NCBI GenBank assembly: GCA_016235595.1
Contig: JACRJX010000039.1
Location: forward strand, 1 to 64,000
From: Verrucomicrobiota bacterium
GTDB lineage: Bacteria > Verrucomicrobiota > Verrucomicrobiia > CAIQCK01
Direction: 5' to 3'
Length of the DNA stretch: 64,000 nt
Shown: positions 18,168-26,914 of the stretch, piece after piece
Layout: each line of letters starts with the position of its first letter
Numbering within the stretch: the first letter of the stretch is position 1
Translations under genes and position numbers: made by a program
The notes under the pieces: generated by a model
Seen by the model: the letters and a program-made list of their open reading frames with translations, nothing else
What the model was told of the DNA's origin: nothing
Database searches by the model: none

Positions 18168-19049
18168 ATGGAACTGAAAAGCTACTTGGATGAACGTCTC
18201 CGTCTTGTGGACGCCGCGCTGGACCGCGCGATGCCCTCAGAACAAACGCGCCCCGCTACGATACACAAGGCGATGCGCTATTCACTCCAGGCCGGCGGCA
18301 AACGCCTGCGCCCCATCCTGGTGCTCGCCGCGTGCGAGGCCGTCGGCGGCAAGATCAAGGACGCGATGCCTTCGGCCTGCGCTGTCGAAATGGTCCACAC
18401 CTACTCGCTCATTCACGATGACCTGCCGGCGATGGACAACGACGATTTCCGCCGCGGCAAGCCGACCTCGCACAAGGTCTTTGGTGAGGGCATCGCCATC
18501 CTCGCCGGCGACGGCTTGCTAACGCAGGCGTTTGAAGTCATCGCGCAGACCAAGCCGCAGCCGCGCCACCCGACCGCTAAGTTCGTGCTGGAACTGGCGC
18601 GCGCCGGCGGAAGTCTCGAATTGATCGCCGGCCAGGTGGAAGACCTCGAAGGCGAGAACCGCGCGGTAAGCTTCGACGATCTCCGGTACATCCACGAGCG
18701 CAAGACGGCGGCATTGATCCGCGCCTGCGTCCGGCTCGGCGCAATGGCGGGCAACGCCACACCCGCGCAGCTCAAAGCGGTCACCGCCTACGGTCACGGC
18801 CTCGGCGTCGCCTTCCAGATCATTGACGACATCCTTGACTGCACCGCCACCACCGAGCAACTCGGCAAGACCGCCGGCAAGGACGCCAAGGCGAATAAGG
18901 CCACTTACCCTTCGTTACTCGGCTTGGAGAAATCCCGTGTTGAAGCGGCCCGCTGGACGGCGTCCACGCTGAAGGCCATCGCACGTTTCGGGAAAGCCGG
19001 CGAGGCACTGCGCGCGATGGCGGATTATCTGTTGAAGCGCACCTACTGA
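18168..19049 (+). CDS. ispA: Farnesyl/geranyl diphosphate synthase (short-chain polyprenyl synthase)
   Basis: Condenses isopentenyl diphosphate with allylic diphosphates to C15 (or C20) prenyl diphosphate in the cytosol. The 293-residue protein has GGKRLRPIL, HDDLPAMDNDDFRRG (first Asp-rich motif with the two-residue insertion of bacterial FPP synthases), the Lys-Thr pair ERKTAALI, and FQIIDDILDCTATTEQLGKT followed by GKDAKANKATYPSLLG (second Asp-rich region). The ORF track begins at 17859, but the upstream 100 residues are antisense to the DUF2752 gene. ATG 18168 follows AGGAA and gives the family length. dxs or xseB, often neighbours of ispA, are absent. Confidence 0.93.
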   Translation: MELKSYLDERLRLVDAALDRAMPSEQTRPATIHKAMRYSLQAGGKRLRPILVLAACEAVGGKIKDAMPSACAVEMVHTYSLIHDDLPAMDNDDFRRGKPTSHKVFGEGIAILAGDGLLTQAFEVIAQTKPQPRHPTAKFVLELARAGGSLELIAGQVEDLEGENRAVSFDDLRYIHERKTAALIRACVRLGAMAGNATPAQLKAVTAYGHGLGVAFQIIDDILDCTATTEQLGKTAGKDAKANKATYPSLLGLEKSRVEAARWTASTLKAIARFGKAGEALRAMADYLLKRTY

Positions 19050-19065
19050 ACAGGTCCTCTCACCT

Positions 19066-19536
19066 CTACCCCATCGGGCCGGTTGTGAATATGCACAACT
19101 TGTAGAAACGCCTCAGGCACCACACGAAAGCCGGGATCGTGGCGATCATGCTGATCGCAATCAACACCGTCGTCAGTCGCTGAAGGATCTTGTCCAGAAG
19201 CTTGCGGCGGCGGCGGCGATGGCGGCTCTTGTGCCGATTATACTCTCCCCACAACAGCTTTCCTCCCCACAAAAGAACGCCGATTTGCATCAGGCTGCTG
19301 GCGGGAACCGTCAGCACGGCCGCCAGATCGCCTCTCGGCTCGGAGTTTTGGCCGCCCGCCTCCATTGTCTCCTGCGGACCGGTGAGGGGACTGGGGCCTT
19401 GATTGATCAGGATGAACGTCATCAGCAAGGCTGACGGCATCCAGAGCGCGAAAAGCACCGTCAACAGATGCCACAAGGAAGTGTGGGCATTCCCGCTGAG
19501 TCCTGTCCGCTCAATCTCTGATACTCCAGTTATCAA
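19066..19536 (-). CDS. Small membrane protein of unknown function
   Basis: Not recognised. 156 residues with two or three hydrophobic segments (LWHLLTVLFALWMPSALLMTFIL; ASSLMQIGVLLWGG; TTVLIAISMIATIPAFVWCL) and a strongly basic loop (NRHKSRHRRRRRKLLDK). It begins 12 bases after the lpxB stop on the same strand and is probably the last gene of the lipid A run. No competing good ORF is present on the other strand. Confidence 0.55.
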   Translation of the reverse strand: MITGVSEIERTGLSGNAHTSLWHLLTVLFALWMPSALLMTFILINQGPSPLTGPQETMEAGGQNSEPRGDLAAVLTVPASSLMQIGVLLWGGKLLWGEYNRHKSRHRRRRRKLLDKILQRLTTVLIAISMIATIPAFVWCLRRFYKLCIFTTGPMG

Positions 19537-19548
19537 TACGACCTCTCT

Positions 19549-20706
19549 TCAAATTCCACACTTGCAGCGTCCGGCACCTGCCGCGTCCAAGGCCGCCAGT
19601 GCCGCCGCTGCTGCTCTTTCGGCCGCGTGATCGCCTTCCAGCGTCGCCATCGCCTCGGCCAGTTCCCGCTGCATCTGCTCGCACCGCACGCGGTTGCCAA
19701 GCAATTCCGTCGCCGCTTGCGCCAGCAATTCCGGCCGGGCTCGCTGCTGGATGAACTCAGGCACGATCTCCCGGCCGGCCATGACGTTGACGATGCCCAA
19801 ATGCCGCACCGTCACCAAACATCGCGCCACGGCGTATGTCAGCCAGCTTACGCGATAAACCAGCAGGTATGGCAAACCAAAAAATGCGCACTCCAGCGTC
19901 GCCGTGCCGCTGGCCACCATGCCCACCGCTGCACGTTGCATCAGGTCGCGCGCGCCGCCCACGCGCACCTCGACCGGTTCACCCTGGACCAGCGTCCGCG
20001 CGAGTGCGGCGACCTTCTCCGAGGCCGCCGCCAGTTCAAACCGCAACCCCGGCCGCTCGCGCCGCAACAATCGCGCCGCATCCAGCATCGGCGGCAGGAT
20101 GCGCTGCACCTCCGCCTCGCGGCTGCCTGGCAACAATGCCATCAGATTCTCCTCGCGCTGCACCTCGCGCCGCTGCCGGCTCAGTTGCTCGACCACAGGA
20201 TGACCGACGAACTCGACCCGCAGCGTCGGCGCGTGTTCCCGATAGAAATCCTTCTCGAACGGAAACACCACCATCATCAAGTCCACGAGCTTCGGAATTT
20301 CCTTCACACGACCGCGGCCCCAGGCCCAAACCTGCGGACTGATGTAATAGAAAACGGGAATCCCCCGCGCCTTCATTTGTTTCGCGAAACGGAGATTGAA
20401 GCCGGGATAGTCGGTGAGGATAACGGCGTCCGGCTTGCGCTGCTCGGCGGCGCGCACCAGTTGCCAGAAGAGCCGCCGGAATTTCGCGTAATTCGCCAGC
20501 ACGTCGGTCAGCCCAACCACCGCGTGTTCCGTCAGGTCCAGCAGCAACTCGACGCCGGCTGCTTTCATCGCCGGGCCGCCTGCGCCGAACAGTTGCGCGC
20601 CGGGACGCTGCCGGAGGATTTCCGCCGCGACCCGCGCGGCGTGGTTGTCGCCGCTGATCTCACCGGCGATCATCATGATCGTCGGCGCTTCACGTTGCGC
20701 GCTCAT
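19549..20706 (-). CDS. lpxB: Lipid-A-disaccharide synthase
   Basis: Joins UDP-2,3-diacylglucosamine and lipid X to tetraacyl-disaccharide 1-phosphate at the cytosolic face of the inner membrane. The 385-residue GT19 protein shows MMIAGEISGDNHAA, LFGAGGPAMKAAG, DYPGFNLRFAKQMK, YYISPQVWAWGRGRVKEI, FPFEKDFY, VEFVGHPVVEQ, LLPGSREAEV and SGTATLECAF. It overlaps the upstream dehydrogenase gene by 4 bases (ATGA), so the two are translationally coupled. Its presence shows the host makes lipopolysaccharide. Confidence 0.96.
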   Translation of the reverse strand: MSAQREAPTIMMIAGEISGDNHAARVAAEILRQRPGAQLFGAGGPAMKAAGVELLLDLTEHAVVGLTDVLANYAKFRRLFWQLVRAAEQRKPDAVILTDYPGFNLRFAKQMKARGIPVFYYISPQVWAWGRGRVKEIPKLVDLMMVVFPFEKDFYREHAPTLRVEFVGHPVVEQLSRQRREVQREENLMALLPGSREAEVQRILPPMLDAARLLRRERPGLRFELAAASEKVAALARTLVQGEPVEVRVGGARDLMQRAAVGMVASGTATLECAFFGLPYLLVYRVSWLTYAVARCLVTVRHLGIVNVMAGREIVPEFIQQRARPELLAQAATELLGNRVRCEQMQRELAEAMATLEGDHAAERAAAAALAALDAAGAGRCKCGI

Positions 20707-21716
20707 TGGCCGGAACGGATCTGCTCGGTAATGGCGAGCGCCACATCGAGCGCGCGCTTGGCCTGCTCGCCGCTGACTTCCGGCGCGCGATGGTCGCGCA
20801 CGGCGGTGACGAATGACGCCAGTTCCAACTTCAAAGGCTCGCCTTTCTCAATGGGCACCGGCTCGCGAATGATCGTCTTGCCGGCAAACTGCGAGACTAC
20901 CGTCGCCGCCGCGCCGGCGGTGGCGAGCAACTTCGCCAACAAGCCGCTCTCGCGCACGTCCTCGTCGGCGCGCGCGATGCGATAGATCTGTCCTTCCTGT
21001 CGCATGTAATCGAGCGAGAGGTAGCTGGTGCTCGTGAATAAGCGGATTTTTCGCAGCCGCTCGGCGCTGACTCGAGAGCAGGTGAGGTTGGCGACGCAGC
21101 CGTTGGCAAATCGCAACCGCGCGTTGGCAATGTCCTCGCTGGATGAAAGCACCGGCACACCGACGGCATCCACGGAAACCAGCGGCGATTTCACCAAATG
21201 CAGGATGACATCCAGGTCGTGGATCATCAGGTCAAGCACGACGCCGATGTCCGTCGAGCGACCCGGGTGCGGCGAGAGCCTGTGCGCCTCAATAAACCTC
21301 GGCTTGGCGGCAACCTGCTCCAGGTATTTCAACACCGGGTTGAACCGCTCCACATGGCCGACCTGCAACACCAGCCCGCGCGCATGCGCCAGCCGCACCA
21401 GTTGCTCGGCCTGTGCGCCGTTGTCGGTGATCGGCTTCTCGACAAGCAGGTGTTTGCCGCGTTGGAGCAATGCGCTGGCGATTTCGAAGTGATGTTTCGT
21501 TGGCGTCACGATACTGAGCGCGTCGCAGGCATCGGCAAGCGCTTCGGCGCTGTCAAATGCACGCGCGCTGCTTTTCGCCACGGCGCGCTCAGCGGCCGCG
21601 CGATGGACATCGAACACGCCCACCAGTTCCGCCTCAGGCAGCTCGGAATACACGCGCACATGGTGCTGGCCGAGATGGCCAACGCCGATCACACCGATTT
21701 TGACCTTGTCGCTCAT
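20703..21716 (-). CDS. Gfo/Idh/MocA dehydrogenase in lipid A operon (GnnA-like?)
   Basis: A 337-residue cytosolic NAD(P)-dependent sugar dehydrogenase: GVIGVGHLGQHHVRVYSEL (Rossmann loop), SIVTPTKHHFEIA, KHLLVEKPIT (catalytic Lys of EKP), VGHVERFNP and DLMIHDLDVIL (GxxxDxxxH-like His). It lies between lpxI and lpxB with 4-base overlaps on both sides. In some bacteria a related enzyme, GnnA, oxidises UDP-GlcNAc at C3 so that a GnnB aminotransferase can make the 3-amino sugar of amide-linked lipid A. That is a contextual inference; no GnnB is visible here. Confidence 0.9.
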   Translation of the reverse strand: MSDKVKIGVIGVGHLGQHHVRVYSELPEAELVGVFDVHRAAAERAVAKSSARAFDSAEALADACDALSIVTPTKHHFEIASALLQRGKHLLVEKPITDNGAQAEQLVRLAHARGLVLQVGHVERFNPVLKYLEQVAAKPRFIEAHRLSPHPGRSTDIGVVLDLMIHDLDVILHLVKSPLVSVDAVGVPVLSSSEDIANARLRFANGCVANLTCSRVSAERLRKIRLFTSTSYLSLDYMRQEGQIYRIARADEDVRESGLLAKLLATAGAAATVVSQFAGKTIIREPVPIEKGEPLKLELASFVTAVRDHRAPEVSGEQAKRALDVALAITEQIRSGQ

Positions 21717-22534
21717 GATGGCGCAGCAACTCCGGTGATAATAAGTTTCGCGCTGTCGGCGGCGGCGAGGACAGCGTCCTTCTCCAGCATCAACGACCGC
21801 CCCGCTTCGACAGCGAGGACGGCGACGCGGCCCACGGCACAGCTCTCGATGGTGCGTGTGCCGACCACCGGCACGTCAAAGCGCATGTCCTGGTTCGGTT
21901 TGGTGACCTTGACGACCACCGCGCCGCCTTGCTCGCCGGCGAGCGCGCCGCCGCGGCGGATGCACTCGTCGGTGCCTTCGAGCGCCTCGACGGCAAGAAC
22001 GGTGCCGTTCTTCACCACGACGGTCTGGCCGATGTCGAACGCGCTGACACTCTTGGCAATCTTCAAACCGAACGCGATGTCCTCCTCCTGCTCTCGTGAC
22101 GGCCGGCGCTTGGTGACCGGGCCGGTGGGCGCAAGGTAATCCTCCATGAATGTCGTTGCAGGCAGCAGCGTCACACCATCCTTTTTCAACTCCGCCGCAA
22201 TGGCGCCAAAGATCGTTTCCGCGTTGCGCTCCTTCAGCCGCGCAATCATCGTCATCAACCGCAAGTCCGGCCGGATGTCGCGGAACAAATTCTTCGGCGC
22301 GATCTGGCCAGCCATGATGGTTTCCGCAACGCCGCGCTGGGTGAACGTGCTGATGAGCCGGCTGAGTTGGCCGATCTTGATCCACTCGACGTGATCAGCC
22401 GCTTGCGCGATGTCGGGCGATGTCTCGTTCTCAAACGCCACAGCCACCACCTGGCGCACGCCGCGCGCCCGTGCCGCCCGCGCCAGCAACAACGGATACA
22501 TACCGCTGCCTGCGATGAGACCCAGTTGTTCCAT
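21713..22534 (-). CDS. lpxI: UDP-2,3-diacylglucosamine pyrophosphatase LpxI (DUF1009)
   Basis: Hydrolyses UDP-2,3-diacylglucosamine to lipid X, the step before LpxB; LpxI replaces LpxH in many lineages. The 273-residue protein has GLIAGSGMYPLLLARAARARG at the N-terminus, VEWIKIGQLSRLI, AGQIAPKNLF, ALEGTDECIRRGG and KPNQDMRFDVPVVGTRTIE near the C-terminus, all family hallmarks. It starts 3 bases after the VOC gene and overlaps the dehydrogenase gene by 4 bases. Confidence 0.94.
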   Translation of the reverse strand: MEQLGLIAGSGMYPLLLARAARARGVRQVVAVAFENETSPDIAQAADHVEWIKIGQLSRLISTFTQRGVAETIMAGQIAPKNLFRDIRPDLRLMTMIARLKERNAETIFGAIAAELKKDGVTLLPATTFMEDYLAPTGPVTKRRPSREQEEDIAFGLKIAKSVSAFDIGQTVVVKNGTVLAVEALEGTDECIRRGGALAGEQGGAVVVKVTKPNQDMRFDVPVVGTRTIESCAVGRVAVLAVEAGRSLMLEKDAVLAAADSAKLIITGVAAPS

Positions 22535-22537
22535 ACG

Positions 22538-22951
22538 TCAGCGATCGCCCCGGTTGGCCACGCCGCCGAACCCGATGGGCTGGCATAGCTCCAGCCGGTT
22601 GCCGTCAGGGTCGTAGCAGTAAACGGAATGAACTCCGCCCGCGCCAGCCTTCAGTTCGGCAACACAGTGAATGTGATGTGCCTGCAACACAGCTTTGGCA
22701 GCACGGATGTCGGTCACTTCGATTGCGACATGCTGAAGCGGGTTGACGTTCGTGTCGCGAGCCTCAATCAGATGCAATTCCTGCGCGCCGAGAAAATACC
22801 AGACGCCGGGAAAACTCAGGTCCGCAGGCCGTTTAATCGGCACAAAACTGAGAACGCCCTCGTAAAACGCCCGCGCGCGCCTCAAATCGCTGGTCACTAG
22901 CGAGACGTGCATGATGCCGCGCCCGTGAAATGTTCTTTTTGCGTGTGCCAT
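22538..22951 (-). CDS. VOC (glyoxalase/dioxygenase-like) protein
   Basis: A 137-residue single-domain vicinal-oxygen-chelate protein. Metal-ligand candidates are seen in GIMHVSLVTSDLRRARAFYEGVL (His), LHLIEAR, LQHVAIEVTD (His) and YCYDPDGNRLELCQP (Glu), the usual beta-alpha-beta-beta-beta plan. Substrate unknown. Start placed at MAHAKRTFHG (22951) rather than 23005 because the extra 18 residues look non-conserved; no clear Shine-Dalgarno for either. It is directly upstream of lpxI. Confidence 0.8.
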   Translation of the reverse strand: MAHAKRTFHGRGIMHVSLVTSDLRRARAFYEGVLSFVPIKRPADLSFPGVWYFLGAQELHLIEARDTNVNPLQHVAIEVTDIRAAKAVLQAHHIHCVAELKAGAGGVHSVYCYDPDGNRLELCQPIGFGGVANRGDR

Positions 22952-23017
22952 GGGGGGGAACTTATACCTACCGCGAACCTGTCGCGACAAGCGATTTGTC
23001 CGCACCGGTCGGCGTCA

Positions 23018-23893
23018 TCACATTGCAGCCTGCTCCGCCAATCGGAACTTCACGCCCCGGCCGAGCCGGCACTGCGCCAGACGGGCCACGTCGTGCGCGT
23101 CCACGACGCCAAGTTTCGGATAACCGCCCACCGTCGGCCCGTCACGCATCATGACGATCGGCTGGCCGTCTTCGGGGATCTGCACCGTGCCCACCCGCAG
23201 TGGCTCGCTGATCATCTGCCATTGGCCCGGCGAGAGCGACTGGCCCGACAGCCGGTAACCGACGCGGTCGCTCTGCGGCATCACCGTCCACGTTTGCTCA
23301 AAGAACGCCGCGCGATCAGCCTTGCTGAACGAATCCCACTGCGGCCCGGGCCACACACGCAATAGCGGCGTTGCATCGTAGTTGCGCCGCTCTTCCCACG
23401 CCACGCTGCGCCCTGCCACGCTCGCCGGCAGCCGGAAAGGCGCGCCGGGCGTGCGCAACAAGACGTCGCCGCGAACCAGCGGTACGCCGAGCCGGCCTCG
23501 CGCATAGACGCTGGCGCTGCCGAGCCACAGCGGCGCGTCGAACCCCCCTTCCACCGCCAGATATGTCCAGACGCCGCTGCGAATCCTTGGAAACCGGATC
23601 TCCTCGTCCGCACGCAACCGCACCGCGCGCCACATCGGCACGCTGGATTCGGCGTCGGCGCCGCAGACGGCGACCCAACAGTCGTGCAACGCCAGAAACC
23701 GCGCGCCCTGCAGCAACAACTCCACGACCGGCGCCGTCGGCGGATTGTCGAGCAACGCGTTCGCCCAACACGCTGCGTGATCGTCCATTGCACCGCTCGG
23801 CGGCACGCCAAACCGCCGCCAGCTGGGCCGGCCGTGATCCTGGAACATCGCTCCGAGTCCCGGATTAAGAACCTCTAGAAGATGGGCGCTCAT
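23018..23893 (-). CDS. pxpC: 5-oxoprolinase subunit C / KipA-type carboxyltransferase domain protein
   Basis: A 291-residue member of the biotin-dependent carboxylase-like (KipA/YbgK) family. Visible are MFQDHGRPSWRRFGVPPSGAMD (family form QDxGRxGxxxxGVPxSGAMD), FRLPASVAGR and DRVGYRLSGQSL. Further on are ILPEGQP-like IPEDGQPIVMMRDGPTVGGYPKLG and a C-terminal DVARLAQCRLGRGVKFRL. With PxpB it should form the complex that opens 5-oxoproline to glutamate using ATP. It follows pxpB by 9 bases. pxpA is not in the window. Confidence 0.92.
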   Translation of the reverse strand: MSAHLLEVLNPGLGAMFQDHGRPSWRRFGVPPSGAMDDHAACWANALLDNPPTAPVVELLLQGARFLALHDCWVAVCGADAESSVPMWRAVRLRADEEIRFPRIRSGVWTYLAVEGGFDAPLWLGSASVYARGRLGVPLVRGDVLLRTPGAPFRLPASVAGRSVAWEERRNYDATPLLRVWPGPQWDSFSKADRAAFFEQTWTVMPQSDRVGYRLSGQSLSPGQWQMISEPLRVGTVQIPEDGQPIVMMRDGPTVGGYPKLGVVDAHDVARLAQCRLGRGVKFRLAEQAAM

Positions 23894-23902
23894 GGCCGGC
23901 AG

Positions 23903-24568
23903 TTACTGTCCATTGCTTCTCACGAACTTCACGCGGTCGCCTTGCTTGAGCAAGAACATTGCTTCGTCGCCGCCGTCGGGTGAACGTCGCCCCGGATCGA
24001 AAATCTTCGCCGGCGTATGACCGATGATGTTCCAGCCGCCGGGACAATCCACGGTGTAAATACCCGTGTGCTGGCCGCCAATGGCCACCGAGCCGGCCGG
24101 CACCCGCGCTCGCGGCGTTGCCAATCGCGGCGTGTGCAGCCGCGCGTCCAGATCACCGAGATACGGGAAGCCCGGCGCGAAACCGAGCAGATAAACTTTG
24201 TAGATCGGCTCTGCGTGCAGCCGGCAAACCTCCGCCGTCGTCAGGTCGTGCGCGTGGGCGACGTGTTCGAGATCCTGGCCGTCGTAGACCACGGGAATCT
24301 CTTTCACTGGCGCTGGTGGCAGCGCGAGGGTCGCCGCCATCTGGAACTGCTCCAGAATGTCCGGCATCGCGGCGTCGAGGCTTGGCACTCCGCGCGCGCT
24401 GAACTCCAGTAACACCGTCGTGCACGCCGGCACGAACTCCAGCAGTCCTTCCGGAGGGTTGCGCTCCAACGCCGCGCGGATTGCGCTTGCGCGCGCGAAC
24501 GCTTTGTCGCCCACGGCGTCAGCGAAACGCACCAGCGCCGCATGCGGGCCGTAAGGTATCCAGTCCAT
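23903..24568 (-). CDS. pxpB: 5-oxoprolinase subunit B / KipI-type protein
   Basis: 221 residues of the KipI/YbgJ family. The strongest block is LLGFAPGFPYLGDLD followed by RVPAGSVAIGGQHTGIYTVD and CPGGWNIIGHTP, nearly invariant in PxpB. The start at 24568 (MDWIPYGPHAALVRF) is chosen because the longer ORF to 24613 would run into the upstream epimerase gene. It pairs with pxpC. In Bacillus KipI/KipA also modulate a sporulation kinase, but the enzyme role is the general one. Confidence 0.92.
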   Translation of the reverse strand: MDWIPYGPHAALVRFADAVGDKAFARASAIRAALERNPPEGLLEFVPACTTVLLEFSARGVPSLDAAMPDILEQFQMAATLALPPAPVKEIPVVYDGQDLEHVAHAHDLTTAEVCRLHAEPIYKVYLLGFAPGFPYLGDLDARLHTPRLATPRARVPAGSVAIGGQHTGIYTVDCPGGWNIIGHTPAKIFDPGRRSPDGGDEAMFLLKQGDRVKFVRSNGQ

Positions 24569-24573
24569 CTTGG

Positions 24574-25572
24574 TTACAGCGGTTTCACGCGCATCGTCAC
24601 GACGCCGCGCCACGGCTTGCCTGGCTCCAGCGTCGCGAAGCCGGTGTTGGCCACGCCGCGCGCGTGGAGGTTGAACGCGTCAGTCACGCAGGTGTAAGGC
24701 TCAAAGCAAATGACGGGACGCGCCGGCGCATAGACGACCCAGTGCCGGAAACCCGTGTCGGCGTGCAATACCACTTCGTATTTCGAATCCGGATCGTGCA
24801 ACACGCAGGCTGAACCGCGCGCGTCAAGTTGTGTCGAGGTGAAAACGTCGTCGAGATTCGTGTCGCCCAGCGGGCGCATCCGTTGCCACTCGGCCGGCTC
24901 GCGCCGGCCGGTCGGCAGGCAATCGGGCGTCAGTTCCATCCGCTCGCCGCACGGCACCTGAACCTGGCAGCGCTCACGCGCGCCGGCTGGCGTCAACGGC
25001 AGTGGATGATACGGATGAACACCGAATCCAAATGGCATCGGCTCGTCGCCGAGATTCTCCGCAACCGCTTCCATCGTGAGCGCGAGACCTTGAAGCCGGT
25101 AGGTGACGGTGAGTCTGCACGGCCATGGCCAGTGTTGTTTGAGCGTGTCGTCAAACTCGCTGCTAATGACGCCGGTGACCGCCGCGCCCGCCGGCACATC
25201 CGCACTCATCGCCTTCACGCGCCACGGACGGTTCAACACAAAGCCGTGGATCGCATTGGCGTTCTTCGATTTCACCGGCACGCGATACGTCTTGCCGCCG
25301 AATACAAACTCTCCTCTCGCGATGCGGTTCGGGAACGGAAACAGGATCGGCCAGCCGAAACCAGCGCCGCCGGTCTTGAGTTGCTCTGGGTCGGCCGGGC
25401 CGGCGAGAAACTCCACCCGCTCGCCCACGTCGGTCGCGAGCGCAAAGCGCAAACAGTTGAACCCCGCGCGCGGCAGCACGACAGCGGTGGTCCTGGCCTG
25501 CGTGTCGCGAAGCACAATCTCCAGCCCGTGCGGCGAGGTGCGCTCCTGAATTGAATAGGGGTTGGTTGACAT
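24574..25572 (-). CDS. Aldose 1-epimerase (galactose mutarotase-like)
   Basis: Interconverts alpha and beta anomers of aldoses. The 332-residue cytosolic protein shows GWPILFPFPNRIARGEF, NAIHGFVLNRPW (His), FGFGVHPYHPL (catalytic His), NLDDVFT and CFEPYTCVTDAFNL (catalytic Glu region). The C-terminus ends LEPGKPWRGVVTMRV. The start at 25572 (MSTNPYSIQ) is used; the 37 extra residues in the track run into the MFS gene. It lies 10 bases downstream of that gene and 5 upstream of pxpB, hence an operon with both. Confidence 0.92.
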   Translation of the reverse strand: MSTNPYSIQERTSPHGLEIVLRDTQARTTAVVLPRAGFNCLRFALATDVGERVEFLAGPADPEQLKTGGAGFGWPILFPFPNRIARGEFVFGGKTYRVPVKSKNANAIHGFVLNRPWRVKAMSADVPAGAAVTGVISSEFDDTLKQHWPWPCRLTVTYRLQGLALTMEAVAENLGDEPMPFGFGVHPYHPLPLTPAGARERCQVQVPCGERMELTPDCLPTGRREPAEWQRMRPLGDTNLDDVFTSTQLDARGSACVLHDPDSKYEVVLHADTGFRHWVVYAPARPVICFEPYTCVTDAFNLHARGVANTGFATLEPGKPWRGVVTMRVKPL

Positions 25573-25582
25573 GACTGATTTG

Positions 25583-26719
25583 TTACCGCCGACGGGCCGC
25601 AAAATCCAGCCCGACTTGCACCACCGCCCCGGCCACGAACAGGATCGCCGCAAAGAAATACGGCGCTCGCAAACCCCACGCATCGCCGACGAAACCTGCC
25701 GCTACCGGACCGAGAAAACTGCCCGCGCCCAGCACCATTTCCGTCCAGCCCGCGCCCGCGGCTTTCCCTTCGAACGCCTCCATCGCGTAGAAAATGCTCG
25801 CCAAATACACCGCGCCGTTGATGAACCCCAGCACGACGAAGCCGGTGAAAAACAGCGTCACGTTCGACGTATACGCAAAGGTCAGCGCGCCTATCTCGCC
25901 CGCGACGTAAATCGCCAGCAGCGGCCACGTCCGGTGATGCCACCAATGCGACCAACCCATCACCAGAAACGCCGCCACCGCCGCCGCCCGCGACGCCCCG
26001 AAGAGTTGGCCATGCAGCGACGGACTCACGTCCAGATGCGCTGCCAGTTGCGGGAACATCGCCTGCACCGCGCCAAGTCCCAGCAGCACCGTCAGGTTTA
26101 CCAGCCATCCCGCCCACATGAAGTGCAATGCTGTCGCGCGGCCCACCGGCACGGGCATGGCGTTGTCGTCGCCCGCCGCCACGCGCGTCCGCAGCAGCAA
26201 TAACAACGGCGCCGCAACCGTAATCAAACCGAACACCGCGAACGACCACCACGGGTCCATTTCGTAAAGTTTTCCGCTGCCCACCGAGCCAACACTCAGC
26301 CCGATGTTCCAACTGATGCAGTAAATCCCCAGCACGCTCACCAAGGCCGCGCCGCGCCGGCCCTCGCTAAACCACGCGATCAGCGTCGGCCAGAACAACG
26401 CCGCCGCTGCGCCCGCCGCGCCACACAATGCCAGCAGCGCCTCGAATCGCGTCTCGTACGCGCACGCCCACATCAGCACGCCCGCCACCATCATCCCCGC
26501 CACCATGAACCGCTTCCGTCCGAACCGGTCGGACAGCTTGCCAACCAGCGGCGACACGACAGCATAAGTGATGAAGAACACCCCGCTCAGCCAGCCCAGC
26601 CGCACTGCATCCATTCCTGCGTCCGCCGCACGGCGCGGCACGGCGAAGAGAAATGTCGCCATCACAGCCATGTCCATCAGCAGCGCCAGCACATAGCCGA
26701 TTTGTTCGCGTCTCAACAT
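25583..26719 (-). CDS. MFS transporter
   Basis: A 378-residue protein with about twelve hydrophobic helices. The loop between helices 2 and 3 has the MFS motif GKLSDRFGRKRFMVAG. Start chosen at MLRREQIGYVLALL (26719), which puts a short basic segment before helix 1; the track's 30 extra residues are not membrane-like. Substrate unknown; the aldose epimerase directly downstream hints at a sugar. It is the first gene of the nine-gene minus-strand run. Confidence 0.88.
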   Translation of the reverse strand: MLRREQIGYVLALLMDMAVMATFLFAVPRRAADAGMDAVRLGWLSGVFFITYAVVSPLVGKLSDRFGRKRFMVAGMMVAGVLMWACAYETRFEALLALCGAAGAAAALFWPTLIAWFSEGRRGAALVSVLGIYCISWNIGLSVGSVGSGKLYEMDPWWSFAVFGLITVAAPLLLLLRTRVAAGDDNAMPVPVGRATALHFMWAGWLVNLTVLLGLGAVQAMFPQLAAHLDVSPSLHGQLFGASRAAAVAAFLVMGWSHWWHHRTWPLLAIYVAGEIGALTFAYTSNVTLFFTGFVVLGFINGAVYLASIFYAMEAFEGKAAGAGWTEMVLGAGSFLGPVAAGFVGDAWGLRAPYFFAAILFVAGAVVQVGLDFAARRR

Positions 26720-26873
26720 GGCCGCGATGGTGTCGCAATCGCGCCCGCCGGTCAACGCCGCGGAGTGTACTATCACCCACTGACTCCGAAGAGCCCTGAC
26801 ATCAGGCACGATGTGATCTTGATGTTTTGGTTAAGAAACCGATGTTGGAGGTCTGTTATGAGGGTTGTTTGAG

Positions 26874-26901
26874 TTGACACCATGAAGCAGTAACGTAGTC
26901 T
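26874..26901 (+). promoter_or_regulatory. Possible sigma-70 promoter upstream of the DUF2225 gene
   Basis: TTGACA at 26874-26879 is a perfect -35 box. The best -10 candidate at 16-base spacing is TAGTCT (26896-26901), only 3/6. It lies 14 bases before the annotated start, in the intergenic region between divergent genes (26720-26914), where nothing else stands out. Confidence 0.3.
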
Positions 26902-26914
26902 GTGCGCCGAGGTT

